Assembly: GCF_029051685.1 (NCBI RefSeq)
Contig: NZ_JAACFT010000002.1
Span: 248,001-312,000, forward strand
DNA length: 64,000 bases
Source: Bradyrhizobium sp. CSA207
Lineage (GTDB): Bacteria > Pseudomonadota > Alphaproteobacteria > Rhizobiales > Xanthobacteraceae
Direction: 5' to 3'
The position numbers and the translations under genes are program-made. Positions 33,158-41,565 of the stretch are shown one piece after another; the first letter of the stretch is position 1, and each line of letters begins with the position of its first letter. Below the pieces are notes generated by a model. It did no database searches and was not told where the DNA came from. It worked only from the letters and a program-made list of their open reading frames with translations.

Positions 33158-33991
33158 ATGGCTGTAGCGCTCATACTGCTTCTGGTTGCGATCGCTTCGG
33201 TGCTGTTCCACCTCTACAGCCCGTGGTGGTGGACGCCGCTCGCCTCGAACTGGCGCTACATCGACGACACGATCACCCTGACATTCTGGATCACGGGGGC
33301 GGTTTTCTTCGCGGTCGTCGCGTTCATGGCCTATTGCGTTTTCCGCTTTCGTCACACGGAGGGGAGGCAGGCAGCCTACAATCCCGAAAACAAGCGGCTC
33401 GAATGGTGGCTCAGTGTCGGGACTGGAATCGGCGTCGCAGCCATGTTGGCGCCCGGGCTGGTTGTCTGGCAGCAGTTTGTCACGGTGCCGGCCGATGCGA
33501 CTGAGGTCGAGGTCATGGGACAGCAGTGGCAATGGAGCTACCGGCTTCCCGGCAAGGACGGCCGGCTTGGGACCTCCGATGCCCGCAACATCAGTTCCGA
33601 CAACCCGATGGGGTTGAATCCCAACGATCCAAACGGACAAGACGACGTCGTCGTTCAAAACGACGATCTGCATCTGCCGGTCGGGAAGCCGGTGAAGGTG
33701 TTATTGCGCTCGATTGACGTCATACACGATTTCTACGTGCCCGAATTCCGGGCGAAGATGGATATGATACCGGGCTCCGTCACATATTACTGGTTCACGC
33801 CCACGCGCACCGGGACATTCGAGGTTCTCTGTGCGGAACTCTGCGGTGCCGCGCACGCGCAGATGCGGAGCAATGTCATCGTCCAGGACGAGAAAGAATA
33901 TCACGCGTGGCTGGAGAAGCAGCACACGTTCGCGGAGCTTTCGGGGCAGAGGAACGTCGCGAAAGCGACCTACAGGTCAGGCAGCGAATGA
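33158..33991 (+). CDS. coxM: Cytochrome c oxidase subunit II (CoxM-like)
   Basis: A 277-residue subunit II. An N-terminal hydrophobic segment and a second one at 43-62 form the membrane hairpin. The CuA site is complete: His 190 (VIHDFYVPEF), Cys 225, Cys 229, His 233 and Met 236 in CAELCGAAHAQM. QQWQWSYRLPG is the usual aromatic stretch. It accepts electrons from cytochrome c and passes them to subunit I. A strong ribosome-binding site (GGGAGGGTGAAGG) precedes ATG 33158. The name follows the coxMNOP order of Bradyrhizobium japonicum. Confidence 0.9.
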   Translation: MAVALILLLVAIASVLFHLYSPWWWTPLASNWRYIDDTITLTFWITGAVFFAVVAFMAYCVFRFRHTEGRQAAYNPENKRLEWWLSVGTGIGVAAMLAPGLVVWQQFVTVPADATEVEVMGQQWQWSYRLPGKDGRLGTSDARNISSDNPMGLNPNDPNGQDDVVVQNDDLHLPVGKPVKVLLRSIDVIHDFYVPEFRAKMDMIPGSVTYYWFTPTRTGTFEVLCAELCGAAHAQMRSNVIVQDEKEYHAWLEKQHTFAELSGQRNVAKATYRSGSE

Positions 33992-34065
33992 AAATGCCGA
34001 CGAGGAGGCGCCGTCTATCATGAGGCGAACTCCTCGCTGAACAGAAGACCAGGGAGGATATTCCA

Positions 34066-35841
34066 ATGGTCGATGTCCCGTTTGACACAGTTGCAGGCAT
34101 CCCGCCGGCTGAAGTGGGCGAGGTCGAACTTTATCATCCGAGAAGCTGGTGGACGAGGTACGTCTTTTCGCAGGACGCCAAGGTTATCGCCGTCCAGTAC
34201 TCGATCACGGCGATGTCGATCGGAATGGTTGCGCTGGTGCTGTCATGGCTGATGCGGCTGCAACTGGGATTCCCCGGCACCTTCTCCTTCATCGATGCCA
34301 ACCAATACCTCCAGTTCATCACCATGCACGGCATGATCATGGTGATCTACCTGCTCACCGCGCTGTTTCTGGGCGGCTTCGGCAACTACCTCATCCCGTT
34401 GATGGTCGGCGCCCGGGACATGGTCTTCCCCTATGTGAACATGCTGAGCTATTGGGTCTACCTGCTCGCCGTGCTGGTGCTGGCCGCAACCTTCTTCGTG
34501 CCTGGCGGGCCAACCGGCGCCGGCTGGACGCTATACCCGCCCCAGGCGATTCTCTCCGGCACCCCCGGGCAGGATTGGGGCATCATTTTCATGCTGGCTT
34601 CCCTGATCCTGTTCATCATCGGCTTCACGATGGGCGGGCTTAATTATGTGGTGACGGTGCTGCAGGCCCGCACCCGCGGCCTGACCTTGATGCGTTTGCC
34701 CTTGACCGTGTGGGGCATTTTCACCGCCACCGTCATGGCGCTGTTGGCCTTCCCGGCACTGTTCGTCGCCTCGGTGATGCTGCTGCTCGACCGCCTGTTG
34801 GGAACCAGCTTCTTCATGCCGACGCTCGTCGAGATGGGGCAGCTGACGAAGTATGGCGGCGGCAGCCCGATCCTGTTCCAGCATCTTTTCTGGTTCTTCG
34901 GCCATCCCGAGGTTTACATCGTCGCCTTGCCGGCATTCGGCATCATTTCCGATCTGATCAGCGTTCACGCGCGGAAGAACATCTTCGGCTATCGCATGAT
35001 GGTGTGGGCCATCGTGGCAATCGGCGCGCTCAGCTTCGTCGTGTGGGCGCACCACATGTATGTGAGCGGCATGCACCCGTATTTCGGGTTCTTCTTCGCC
35101 ACGACGACGCTCATCATCGCCATCCCGACCGCGATCAAGGTTTACAATTGGGTGCTGACCCTTTGGCGTGGCGACATTCATCTCACCGTCCCGATGCTGT
35201 TCGCGCTGGCGTTCATCATCACCTTCGTAAACGGTGGCCTGACCGGCCTGTTTCTCGGCAACGTGGTCGTGGACGTTCCGCTGTCCGACACCATGTTCGT
35301 TGTCGCCCACTTTCACATGGTGATGGGTATTGCGCCGATCATGGCCGTGTTCGGCGGAATCTATCATTGGTACCCGAAAGTCACCGGACGAATGCTCAAT
35401 GAGGTGCTTGGACGGTTCCACTTCTGGGTCTCGTTCCTCGGAGCTTACGCGATCTTTTTCCCCATGCACTATCTGGGCCTGTTGGGCATGCCCCGCCGCT
35501 ATCATGACATCGGCGAAACGGTCTTCGTTCCGGCATCCGCCCATGACCTCAATGCGTTCATGAGCGTGGCGGCTTTGATCGTCGGCTTCGCCCAGCTCGT
35601 GTTCCTGTTCAATGTGATCTGGAGCCTGTTCAAAGGGAAAGAGGCTGGCGGTAATCCCTGGGGAGCCGCGTCGCTGGAATGGCAAACTCCCGAGACCCCG
35701 CCGGGGCATGGCAACTGGGGCAAGGAGCTCCCGATCGTCTATCGCTGGGCCTACGATTACAGCGTACCCGGCGCCATCAGGGATTTCGTGCCGCAAAACG
35801 AACCGCCGGCCGCATTGTCGGCGCAGGGGGCCCACCCATGA
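34066..35841 (+). CDS. coxN: Cytochrome c oxidase subunit I (CoxN-like)
   Basis: A 591-residue haem-copper oxidase core subunit with 12 or more membrane helices. The haem a His is in ITMHGMIMVIYL. The CuB set includes the cross-linked FGHPEVYI (His/Tyr, with the proton-pathway Glu) and VVWAHHMYVSG. The haem a3 and second haem a ligands are in VVAHFHMVMGIAP. The gene is therefore likely to encode an active aa3-type enzyme. It lies 74 bases after coxM and its stop overlaps the next start by four bases. Confidence 0.95.
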   Translation: MVDVPFDTVAGIPPAEVGEVELYHPRSWWTRYVFSQDAKVIAVQYSITAMSIGMVALVLSWLMRLQLGFPGTFSFIDANQYLQFITMHGMIMVIYLLTALFLGGFGNYLIPLMVGARDMVFPYVNMLSYWVYLLAVLVLAATFFVPGGPTGAGWTLYPPQAILSGTPGQDWGIIFMLASLILFIIGFTMGGLNYVVTVLQARTRGLTLMRLPLTVWGIFTATVMALLAFPALFVASVMLLLDRLLGTSFFMPTLVEMGQLTKYGGGSPILFQHLFWFFGHPEVYIVALPAFGIISDLISVHARKNIFGYRMMVWAIVAIGALSFVVWAHHMYVSGMHPYFGFFFATTTLIIAIPTAIKVYNWVLTLWRGDIHLTVPMLFALAFIITFVNGGLTGLFLGNVVVDVPLSDTMFVVAHFHMVMGIAPIMAVFGGIYHWYPKVTGRMLNEVLGRFHFWVSFLGAYAIFFPMHYLGLLGMPRRYHDIGETVFVPASAHDLNAFMSVAALIVGFAQLVFLFNVIWSLFKGKEAGGNPWGAASLEWQTPETPPGHGNWGKELPIVYRWAYDYSVPGAIRDFVPQNEPPAALSAQGAHP

Positions 35842-36542
35842 GCGCCATCCTCCTGTTCATGGCCGGAATAGCCGCAATTGCGGGATGGTGGCTCTCACAG
35901 CAACGGCTGACAGCCAAGCCTTGGCTGGAGGAAGGAGTGATGGTCGATCTTCGCGAAGAGGGCACGGCGTCGCTGCCCCCGGCGAAGATCGGACTGGGCG
36001 TATTTCTCGCGGTCGTCGGCTCGTTGTTCGCGCTTTTCATCAGCGCTTACTCCATGCGCATGAATATGGTGGACTGGCGGACGTTGCCGGTGCCAGCGCT
36101 GCTGTGGTTCAACACGGCCGTCCTGGTCCTGAGCAGTGTGGCGCTGCAAGGGGCGCATATGGCCGCCCGCCGGAGCGACGTCGACGGCGTCATCGTCGGA
36201 CTGTGCGTAGGCGGGGCATCCGCCGTTATTTTCCTGATTGGGCAGCTCCTGGCGTGGCGCGAGCTCAGCGTTGCCGGATATTTCCTCGCGTCCAATCCAG
36301 CCAATTCCTTTTTCTACCTGATCACGGCGGTGCACGGATTGCATCTGATGGGCGGGCTGGTGGCCCTCGGCAGAACGACGGCCAAGGTATGGCATGGCGC
36401 GGCGGTGACCGAGCTGCGCCTGAGCGTGGAACTCTGCGCCATCTACTGGCATTTCCTGCTGCTGGTTTGGCTGGTCCTGCTCGGCCTGCTGACGGGCTGG
36501 ACCGACAATTTCGTCGACATCTGTCGCCAGTTGCTCACCTAG
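35838..36542 (+). CDS. coxO: Haem-copper oxidase subunit III-like protein (CoxO-like)
   Basis: A 234-residue membrane protein of the subunit III family, starting at ATG 35838 within the coxN stop. Segments typical of the family are LPVPALLWFNTAVLVLSSVALQGA, FFYLITAVHGLHLMGGLVALGRT and ELCAIYWHFLLLVWLVLLGLL. It is shorter than ordinary subunit III and is followed by a second, similar protein. Paired subunit III-like genes are the arrangement in the alternative oxidase cluster of B. japonicum. Confidence 0.85.
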   Translation: MSAILLFMAGIAAIAGWWLSQQRLTAKPWLEEGVMVDLREEGTASLPPAKIGLGVFLAVVGSLFALFISAYSMRMNMVDWRTLPVPALLWFNTAVLVLSSVALQGAHMAARRSDVDGVIVGLCVGGASAVIFLIGQLLAWRELSVAGYFLASNPANSFFYLITAVHGLHLMGGLVALGRTTAKVWHGAAVTELRLSVELCAIYWHFLLLVWLVLLGLLTGWTDNFVDICRQLLT

Positions 36543-36558
36543 GGAGGGCTGAGACGCA

Positions 36559-37281
36559 ATGGCAGAGACCGCGCTGACAAACACCGGGACATCCATCACG
36601 CGGCCCGCGGGCTGGCGAGGCATCGCCGCCGACTGGTCCTCAGACCAGCGCGCGTTCAAGAACGTGTCCTGGGGGAAGGCCATGATGTGGATCTTCCTCC
36701 TGAGCGACACCTTCATCTTCAGCTGTTTCCTGTTGTCGTACATGACGGCGCGCATGTCGACGACCGTGCCGTGGCCTAACCCAAGCGAGGTGTTCGCCCT
36801 CAATATCGCGGGCAGGCACATCCCGCTCATCCTGATCGCAATCATGACCTTCATTCTGATCAGCAGCAGCGGGACGATGGCGATGGCCGTCAATTTCGGC
36901 TACCGCCGTGACCGGGTCCGAACGGCAGCCCTGATGCTGGCCACCGCGGCATTTGGCGCAACCTTCGTCGGAATGCAGGCCTTCGAATGGACCAAGCTGA
37001 TCATGGAGGGCGTGCGGCCCTGGAGTAACCCCTGGGGTGCGCCGCAGTTTGGCGCATGCTTTTTCATGATCACCGGTTTCCACGGCACCCACGTGACGAT
37101 CGGCGTGATCTTCCTGATCGCGATTGCGCGAAAGGTCTTGCGAGGGGATTTCGATCGCGAACGACGCGGCTTCTTCACGAGCCGGAAGGGGTATTACGAG
37201 ATCGTCGAGATCACCGGCCTGTACTGGCACTTCGTTGATCTGGTGTGGGTCTTCATCTTTGCTTTCTTCTATCTCTGGTGA
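36559..37281 (+). CDS. coxP: Cytochrome c oxidase subunit III (CoxP-like)
   Basis: A 240-residue subunit III with membrane segments MMWIFLLSDTFIFSCFLLSYM, ILIAIMTFILISSSGTMAM, and the conserved MITGFHGTHVTIGVIFLIAIA and GLYWHFVDLVWVFIFAFFYLW. The Glu in GMQAFEW, usually a lipid and proton-pathway contact, is present. It starts 16 bases after the preceding gene. The N-terminal 35 residues are soluble and variable. Confidence 0.9.
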   Translation: MAETALTNTGTSITRPAGWRGIAADWSSDQRAFKNVSWGKAMMWIFLLSDTFIFSCFLLSYMTARMSTTVPWPNPSEVFALNIAGRHIPLILIAIMTFILISSSGTMAMAVNFGYRRDRVRTAALMLATAAFGATFVGMQAFEWTKLIMEGVRPWSNPWGAPQFGACFFMITGFHGTHVTIGVIFLIAIARKVLRGDFDRERRGFFTSRKGYYEIVEITGLYWHFVDLVWVFIFAFFYLW

Positions 37282-37289
37282 GGTGGCGC

Positions 37290-37697
37290 ATGACGAACGC
37301 AGCGGTACATGTGGAAGGGCAGGCAGCACAACATGCGTTACACACCTATGTGCCCGACGCGGTCGCATCGGGAGCCGCGCACACCAAGGGGCAGCAGCAC
37401 CCGATCAGGCTTTACCTCGTGGTCTGGGGATGGTTGTTCGTGCTCAGCACCTGCTCCTATCTCGTCGACTACTTTGGCATCCACGGCCATCTCCGATGGT
37501 CGCTGATCCTTCTGTTCATGGTGCTCAAAGCCGGTCTGATCGTCGCTGTCTTCATGCATATGGCATGGGAGCGGCTGGCTCTGGCCTACGCGATCCTGCT
37601 TCCGCCGGTGCTGGTGTTGGTATTTGTGGCGATCATGGTGTTCGAATCCGACTACACGCACCTGCTCCGGAGCATATTCTTCGCCCCAACGGCGTAG
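37290..37697 (+). CDS. Cytochrome oxidase subunit IV (CyoD/CtaF-like)
   Basis: A 135-residue small membrane protein starting at ATG 37290, with GTGAGGTGGCGC upstream. After a polar N-terminus with His-rich sequence there are three membrane segments (LYLVVWGWLFVLSTCSYLVDYF, WSLILLFMVLKAGLIVAVFMH, YAILLPPVLVLVFVAIMVF). The FKAGLIxxFMH-like motif is typical of subunit IV of haem-copper oxidases. It is the last gene of the operon. Confidence 0.88.
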   Translation: MTNAAVHVEGQAAQHALHTYVPDAVASGAAHTKGQQHPIRLYLVVWGWLFVLSTCSYLVDYFGIHGHLRWSLILLFMVLKAGLIVAVFMHMAWERLALAYAILLPPVLVLVFVAIMVFESDYTHLLRSIFFAPTA

Positions 37698-37809
37698 CCG
37701 CCATTTCTCTCTGCACCGAAGATGGGTGGCGATGACCACCCACCTCATACTTGCAAATCCGGCAGAGCAGGACTGGTGCGCGTAACTTGGCTAGATCGGG
37801 ACCGTCAGC

Positions 37810-37900
37810 GAATGTCGGGATCGGTGGTTACGTGTCGGCGCAACCAAGTTCGGGACCGCCCCCGACGAGAAAATGGCCCGCATCGAGCGGGCCATTTTTG
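37810..37900 (+). ncRNA. Structured repeat / candidate sRNA, copy B
   Basis: Three hairpins in a row. P1: GGTTACG (37826-37832) with CGCAACC (37839-37845). Then AAGT, and P2: TCGGG (37850-37854) with CCCGA (37861-37865). P3 is a terminator: ATGGCCCGC (37873-37881), GCGGGCCAT (37887-37895) and a T-run. The same order is present at 39.2 kb with compensatory changes. It may also terminate the oxidase operon. Confidence 0.6.
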
Positions 37901-37973
37901 TTGGGCCGCCGCGCCGAGCAGAACATCGGTCTTACATTGCCTCCGCTGGATCTGCCGTCGCGAGCGAACACCC

Positions 37974-38285
37974 TCAGTCCGGAAAGCTCAGGATCAGTTT
38001 GAGCAATTTCGGAAACCGCGCATTGATGTCGTCCTCGCGCAGGACGTTGCGGTGCTGGACGCCTTGCTTTGACGTCCGAATCAGGCCGGCCTCCCGCAGA
38101 ATCCGGAAATGGTTCGACAGGGTCGACTTCGCCATACCCGGGCAAGGCGCAGCCTCTGTGCACGACATGCAGTCCTTCTGCGCGGCCAGACTCTTGACGA
38201 TGCGCAGCCGCATGGGATCCGCGAGGGCTCCCAGCACTCCGGCCAGTGTAATCTCGTCCCGCGCCGGGTGAACAAACTGCGCCAT
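37974..38285 (-). CDS. ArsR-family transcriptional regulator
   Basis: A 103-residue winged-helix repressor. The HTH is KSTLSNHFRILREAGLIRTSKQGVQHRNVLREDD. Three cysteines in KDCMSCTEAAPCPGM lie before the recognition helix; the pattern could sense a metal or oxidant, but DxH/CxC patterns of classical ArsR sensors are not exact. It is divergent from the SDR gene with a perfect palindrome between them, so it probably represses both. Confidence 0.88.
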   Translation of the reverse strand: MAQFVHPARDEITLAGVLGALADPMRLRIVKSLAAQKDCMSCTEAAPCPGMAKSTLSNHFRILREAGLIRTSKQGVQHRNVLREDDINARFPKLLKLILSFPD

Positions 38286-38319
38286 GCTCAAAATATAGCA
38301 TCTCCCTTGATCTTCTTCA

Positions 38320-38342
38320 ATAGTTCATTATTAATGAACTAT
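38320..38342. promoter_or_regulatory. Perfect 23-bp palindrome (ArsR operator candidate)
   Basis: ATAGTTCATT (38320-38329) and AATGAACTAT (38333-38342) are exact inverted repeats with a 3-base spacer. They lie 35 bases upstream of the ArsR start and 38 bases upstream of the SDR start. Length, symmetry and AT-content are typical for ArsR-family operators. Confidence 0.75.
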
Positions 38343-38380
38343 CGAACAATGGCATCCCCGCCGGATCGTGGAGATATGCA

Positions 38381-39133
38381 GTGACCAAGAGACTTGAAGG
38401 AAAAGTTGCGCTCGTGACCGGAGCATCCAAAGGCATCGGCGCCGGAATCGCCGCCCGGCTTGCAGCTGAGGGTGCGGCGGTCGCCGTGAACTACAGCGCC
38501 AGCAAAGAGGCCGCCGACCGCGTGGTCGCCGCCATCATCGCCAAGGGTGGCAAAGCCGTCGCAGTTCGCGGTAACCTCGCCGACGCCAATGGCGTGAAAA
38601 GCGTGGTCGCGGAGACCGTGAAGGCGCTCGGCGCGATCGACATTCTGGTCAACAACGCGGGCATTTACGAGTTCGCGCCGCTCGAGGCCATCACCGCCGA
38701 GCATTTCCATAAGCATTTCGACCTCAATGTTCTCGGCCTCCTTTTGATTTCGGGGGAAGCGGTGCGGCACTTCAATCCCAATGGCGGAAGCATCATCAAC
38801 GTCAGCTCCGGCGTATCGACCATCGCGCCGGCGAACACCGCCGTCTACACCGCGACGAAAGCATCGGTGGATGCGATCTCCGCCGTGCTGTCGAAGGAGC
38901 TGGCGCCGCGCAAGATCCGCGTCAACGCCGTCAATCCGGGCATGATCGTCACCGAAGGCGTCGTGTCCGCCGGCCTGCACGAGGGCGACATGCGCAACTG
39001 GATCGAATCCGCCACCCCCCTTGGCCGCGTTGGCAAGGTCGAGGAGATCGCTGCCGCGGTCTCCTTCTTCGCGTCGCACGACGCGTCCTACATCACGGGC
39101 GAGACACTTCACGTCGCCGGCGGCCTGCGCTGA
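38381..39133 (+). CDS. SDR family oxidoreductase
   Basis: A 250-residue classical short-chain dehydrogenase/reductase. The cofactor motif is TGASKGIG, NNAG follows, and the catalytic Ser-Tyr-Lys is visible in NVSSGVSTIAPANTAVYTATKAS. The C-terminus ITGETLHVAGGLR is typical. It probably uses NADPH; the substrate is unknown (3-oxoacyl or sugar-type reductases are closest in sequence feel). GTG 38381 is the start, with GGAG eight bases upstream. Control by the divergent ArsR protein is likely. Confidence 0.92.
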   Translation: MTKRLEGKVALVTGASKGIGAGIAARLAAEGAAVAVNYSASKEAADRVVAAIIAKGGKAVAVRGNLADANGVKSVVAETVKALGAIDILVNNAGIYEFAPLEAITAEHFHKHFDLNVLGLLLISGEAVRHFNPNGGSIINVSSGVSTIAPANTAVYTATKASVDAISAVLSKELAPRKIRVNAVNPGMIVTEGVVSAGLHEGDMRNWIESATPLGRVGKVEEIAAAVSFFASHDASYITGETLHVAGGLR

Positions 39134-39211
39134 CGATGTCCCGCTTGGCGGCTCGACGGTGCTGAAGGCCGTCACTGATCGCCGGACCTATTCACGCTTC
39201 ATGCTAGTGCC

Positions 39212-39310
39212 TCAAATGGCAATTTGAGATGGTTGCGCCTCCGCGCAACCAAGTCGGATCTTACCGCGTCCGATATGCAAATGGCCCGCTTGAAGCGGGC
39301 CATTTTTGTT
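39212..39310 (+). ncRNA. Structured repeat / candidate sRNA, copy C
   Basis: P1: GGTTGCGC (39231-39238) with GCGCAACC (39243-39250). AAG follows. P2: TCGGA (39254-39258) with TCCGA (39269-39273). P3: ATGGCCCGCT (39281-39290) with AGCGGGCCAT (39294-39303), then a T-run. Compared with copy B, the G-C pair closing P2 is A-T here, and P1 and P3 also change on both sides. That supports a selected RNA structure. It sits between the SDR and higB genes. Confidence 0.6.
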
Positions 39311-39420
39311 TGCAGCGGGTGCCGACCGTCTCGCGCTCCGACGGGACGCTTGGTCGTGCGGCCGCCTCGATTCGGGAAATCAGCCAATACAGCCCTGTCA
39401 GGGAAACCTTCTTGAAAATC

Positions 39421-39438
39421 TATAGCAGTAGTGCTATA
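39421..39438. promoter_or_regulatory. Palindrome upstream of the HigB-like gene
   Basis: TATAGCA (39421-39427) and TGCTATA (39432-39438) form a perfect inverted repeat with a 4-base spacer, 12 bases before the toxin ATG. Its position fits autoregulation of the operon by the XRE-type antitoxin. Confidence 0.65.
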
Positions 39439-39450
39439 AGGTAAGGGCGA

Positions 39451-39825
39451 ATGATCACACAGAAGCCCGTAGTTTGGATCGGATCGTCCAAGGACGATTT
39501 ACGGGCTTTCCCCGACGAGGCGCGCCGCGTCATGGGGTTCGCGATCAACGATGCACAAAGCGGCGAGGAGCATCCTCGTGCCAAGGCCTTGAAGGGTTTT
39601 GGCGGCCGAAGCGTGCTGGAGGTCGTCGACGATGAAGACGGCGATACATACCGGACGGTCTACACCGTGCGCTTTGCTGGCGTCATCTATGTCCTTCATG
39701 CCTTCCAGAAGAAGTCGAAGAAGGGGATTGAGACACCCAAGCACGACATCGAGGTAATCAGGACTCGGCTGAAGGCAGCCGAGGCCCATTACCAGAAGAA
39801 CCGCGGAAAAGGAGGCAAAAAATGA
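39451..39825 (+). CDS. RelE/HigB-type toxin (phage-derived Gp49-like)
   Basis: A 124-residue toxin of the RelE/ParE superfamily (DUF891/HigB group). The family core reads VVWIGSSKDDLRAFPDEARRVMGFAIN ... ALKGFGGRSVLEVVDDEDGDTYRTVYTVRFAGVIYVLHAFQKKSKKG. Such proteins cut mRNA on the ribosome. The gene precedes its antitoxin, the usual hig order, and overlaps it by four bases. Confidence 0.9.
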   Translation: MITQKPVVWIGSSKDDLRAFPDEARRVMGFAINDAQSGEEHPRAKALKGFGGRSVLEVVDDEDGDTYRTVYTVRFAGVIYVLHAFQKKSKKGIETPKHDIEVIRTRLKAAEAHYQKNRGKGGKK

Positions 39826-40142
39826 GCAAGGCTATCAAGGCAACCGCCGGCAGCGATAACATCTTCGCTGACCTTGGCTTTGCCAATCCTGAAGAAGAGC
39901 TTCTCAAAGCCAAGCTTGTCCGTGAGCTTCGCGCGATCATCAAACGCCGTAGGCTTACTCAAGTGAAGGCCGCGGAGCTGCTTGGTCTTAAGCAGCCCGA
40001 TGTGTCTGCGCTTGTGACTGGCCGGGTTGGGAAGTTCTCGATTGATCGACTGGTTCGCTGCCTGGATCGACTCAACTATCGCGTAGACGTGGTTATCCGG
40101 CACAAGCCGGCACGTAGACCCAGCTCGCGTGTCGCGGCCTAA
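39822..40142 (+). CDS. HigA-type XRE-family antitoxin
   Basis: A 106-residue protein with an XRE helix-turn-helix (LVRELRAIIKRRRLTQVKAAELLGLKQPDVSALVTGRVGKFSIDRLVRCLDRLNYRVDVVIR). It neutralises the upstream toxin and probably represses the operon at the 39421 palindrome. ATG 39822 lies within the toxin stop. The basic C-terminal tail is variable. Confidence 0.92.
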   Translation: MSKAIKATAGSDNIFADLGFANPEEELLKAKLVRELRAIIKRRRLTQVKAAELLGLKQPDVSALVTGRVGKFSIDRLVRCLDRLNYRVDVVIRHKPARRPSSRVAA

Positions 40143-40298
40143 GAAGACATCCGATGGATGAGACAACGGCCTTTCGTATGCTCATTGAGCGTACGGACAA
40201 TGCGCTCCAAAATCGAGGATCGTTAAAGGAGGGAAGGGGAGCAGCGATGGCCGACTGGGAGGGTTGCAGCGGGCCATTTTGTTTGGGACCGGGAGCCG

Positions 40299-41336
40299 TC
40301 AGAATTTCGTAATCACCTTCCCGTCCGCACCAACCAGCGTCGACGGCGCCTCGCCAAACACCAGCCCCTCCGGCTGAAACTTGATCGTTGTCCCGCCCTC
40401 GACGAACTCCGCAAAATTGCGCGGCGTCGCCGAGTGCACGCCGTTGGCCAGGAAATCGTCGATCTCATAGCAGGTGTCGGGCTTGCCGCCGGATCCTTCG
40501 CCCAAAAACTTCTGAAAATTCTGGCTCGTCACCTTCGCCTTCTTGCGCGCCGACCAGTTGGTCTGGCGGCGGTAGAGCTTTGGCAGGATCACCGGGCCCT
40601 TGTCGGTGGCGAGCACTCCGGTCTCGTTCTTCTTGGGTTCGCGCAGCTCGAAGTCGAAGGCGGGAACGGTCTTGGCGAGATGCTTCCAGACCGGCAGCTT
40701 GTTCGTTCGCGCGGTCCTGGCGAGCGCGAGGAAGGCCTTGATCTCGTCGTCGTTCATCGAGGAGTAGAACGTCGGATAGGCAAAGCCTTGCGCGACCAGC
40801 CAGTGGTTGATGTCGACCGTCTTGCCGCCGGCCGTCACCTCGACGTCGCCGACCAGCCGGCCATAGGTGTCGAACACCTCGTTCGGCGCATCGACATGGG
40901 TGAACACCCGGCACGTCAGCGTCGCCTCGCCGCTGCTGGCGAGGAAGTCATGCAGCGCCTTGCTCGAGGTCGCGCCGAGGAATTGCCGGTAAGGATGCGT
41001 GACCTTGTGATAGGCCGCGCGCTTGGCGTCGGTCAGCCCCTTGTTCTCGGCGGCCGACAGCGGCGACGGCTGATAGTGCAGCTCCGGCGCGTCGATGCCC
41101 TGGAGCCGAACGGTGAGCTTGCCGTTCTTGATCGGCGCCGTGTTGGTTCGCCCTTTGACCTTGGCGTTGGCGAAGACGCGGGTCGGCTGGAACGGCGAGG
41201 CGTCATTCGTGCGGAAGCGGATTGCGTCCGGCGCGACGGTCACAACGACCTTGGTAGTGTCAGCGTCCGACCGGCCCTCCGGCCAGAACTGGCTGACATC
41301 GATGGTGCCTTCGACCTCCAGCAGTCCCACGGGCAT
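40299..41336 (-). CDS. Thermonuclease (SNase-like) family protein
   Basis: A 345-residue protein with a staphylococcal-nuclease-like core: KLTVRLQGIDAPELH, CRVFTHVDAPNEVFDTYGRLVGDVEV and DINHWLVAQGFAYPTFYSSM, where the Arg/Asp/Glu-type residues of the active site are only partly recognisable. No signal peptide is visible. N-terminal (1-75) and C-terminal (220-345) extensions are uncharacterised. It is on the same strand as, and follows, the two paralogous small genes, so they may form one operon. Confidence 0.75.
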   Translation of the reverse strand: MPVGLLEVEGTIDVSQFWPEGRSDADTTKVVVTVAPDAIRFRTNDASPFQPTRVFANAKVKGRTNTAPIKNGKLTVRLQGIDAPELHYQPSPLSAAENKGLTDAKRAAYHKVTHPYRQFLGATSSKALHDFLASSGEATLTCRVFTHVDAPNEVFDTYGRLVGDVEVTAGGKTVDINHWLVAQGFAYPTFYSSMNDDEIKAFLALARTARTNKLPVWKHLAKTVPAFDFELREPKKNETGVLATDKGPVILPKLYRRQTNWSARKKAKVTSQNFQKFLGEGSGGKPDTCYEIDDFLANGVHSATPRNFAEFVEGGTTIKFQPEGLVFGEAPSTLVGADGKVITKF

Positions 41337-41565
41337 CGGCCGCTCCTGTCACACGATGCTCGGCGGTCGCCCCACAGAAGCAACTCGCGCGCAGATGCGG
41401 CAGCGGATCATCTTCGTGCGACAGGCCCATGACGGGAGTGGTTGAGCGGAACACGGCCGCAGCGCTGGTTTGGAATGCCTCCAACGCAAGCGACAAAAAA
41501 ACGCGGGCCGGTAATGTGCCAGCCCGCGCCGTCGAGGTCAGAGATGGAGCCGCCGGAGCGCGCCT

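Larger units (their letters stand above)
39134..39450. other. Intergenic region between SDR gene and HigBA operon
   Basis: No gene seen. It contains structured repeat copy C and, at 39421-39438, the palindrome before the toxin gene. A shorter copy of the terminator sequence (GCGGGCCATTTTGTTTG) appears at 40269-40285, after the HigA-like gene. Confidence 0.5.

Noticed and set aside
34531..35835. 434-residue minus-strand frame opposite coxN
   Set aside because: Complement of a highly conserved oxidase subunit; His/Asp/Arg-rich composition without a domain.
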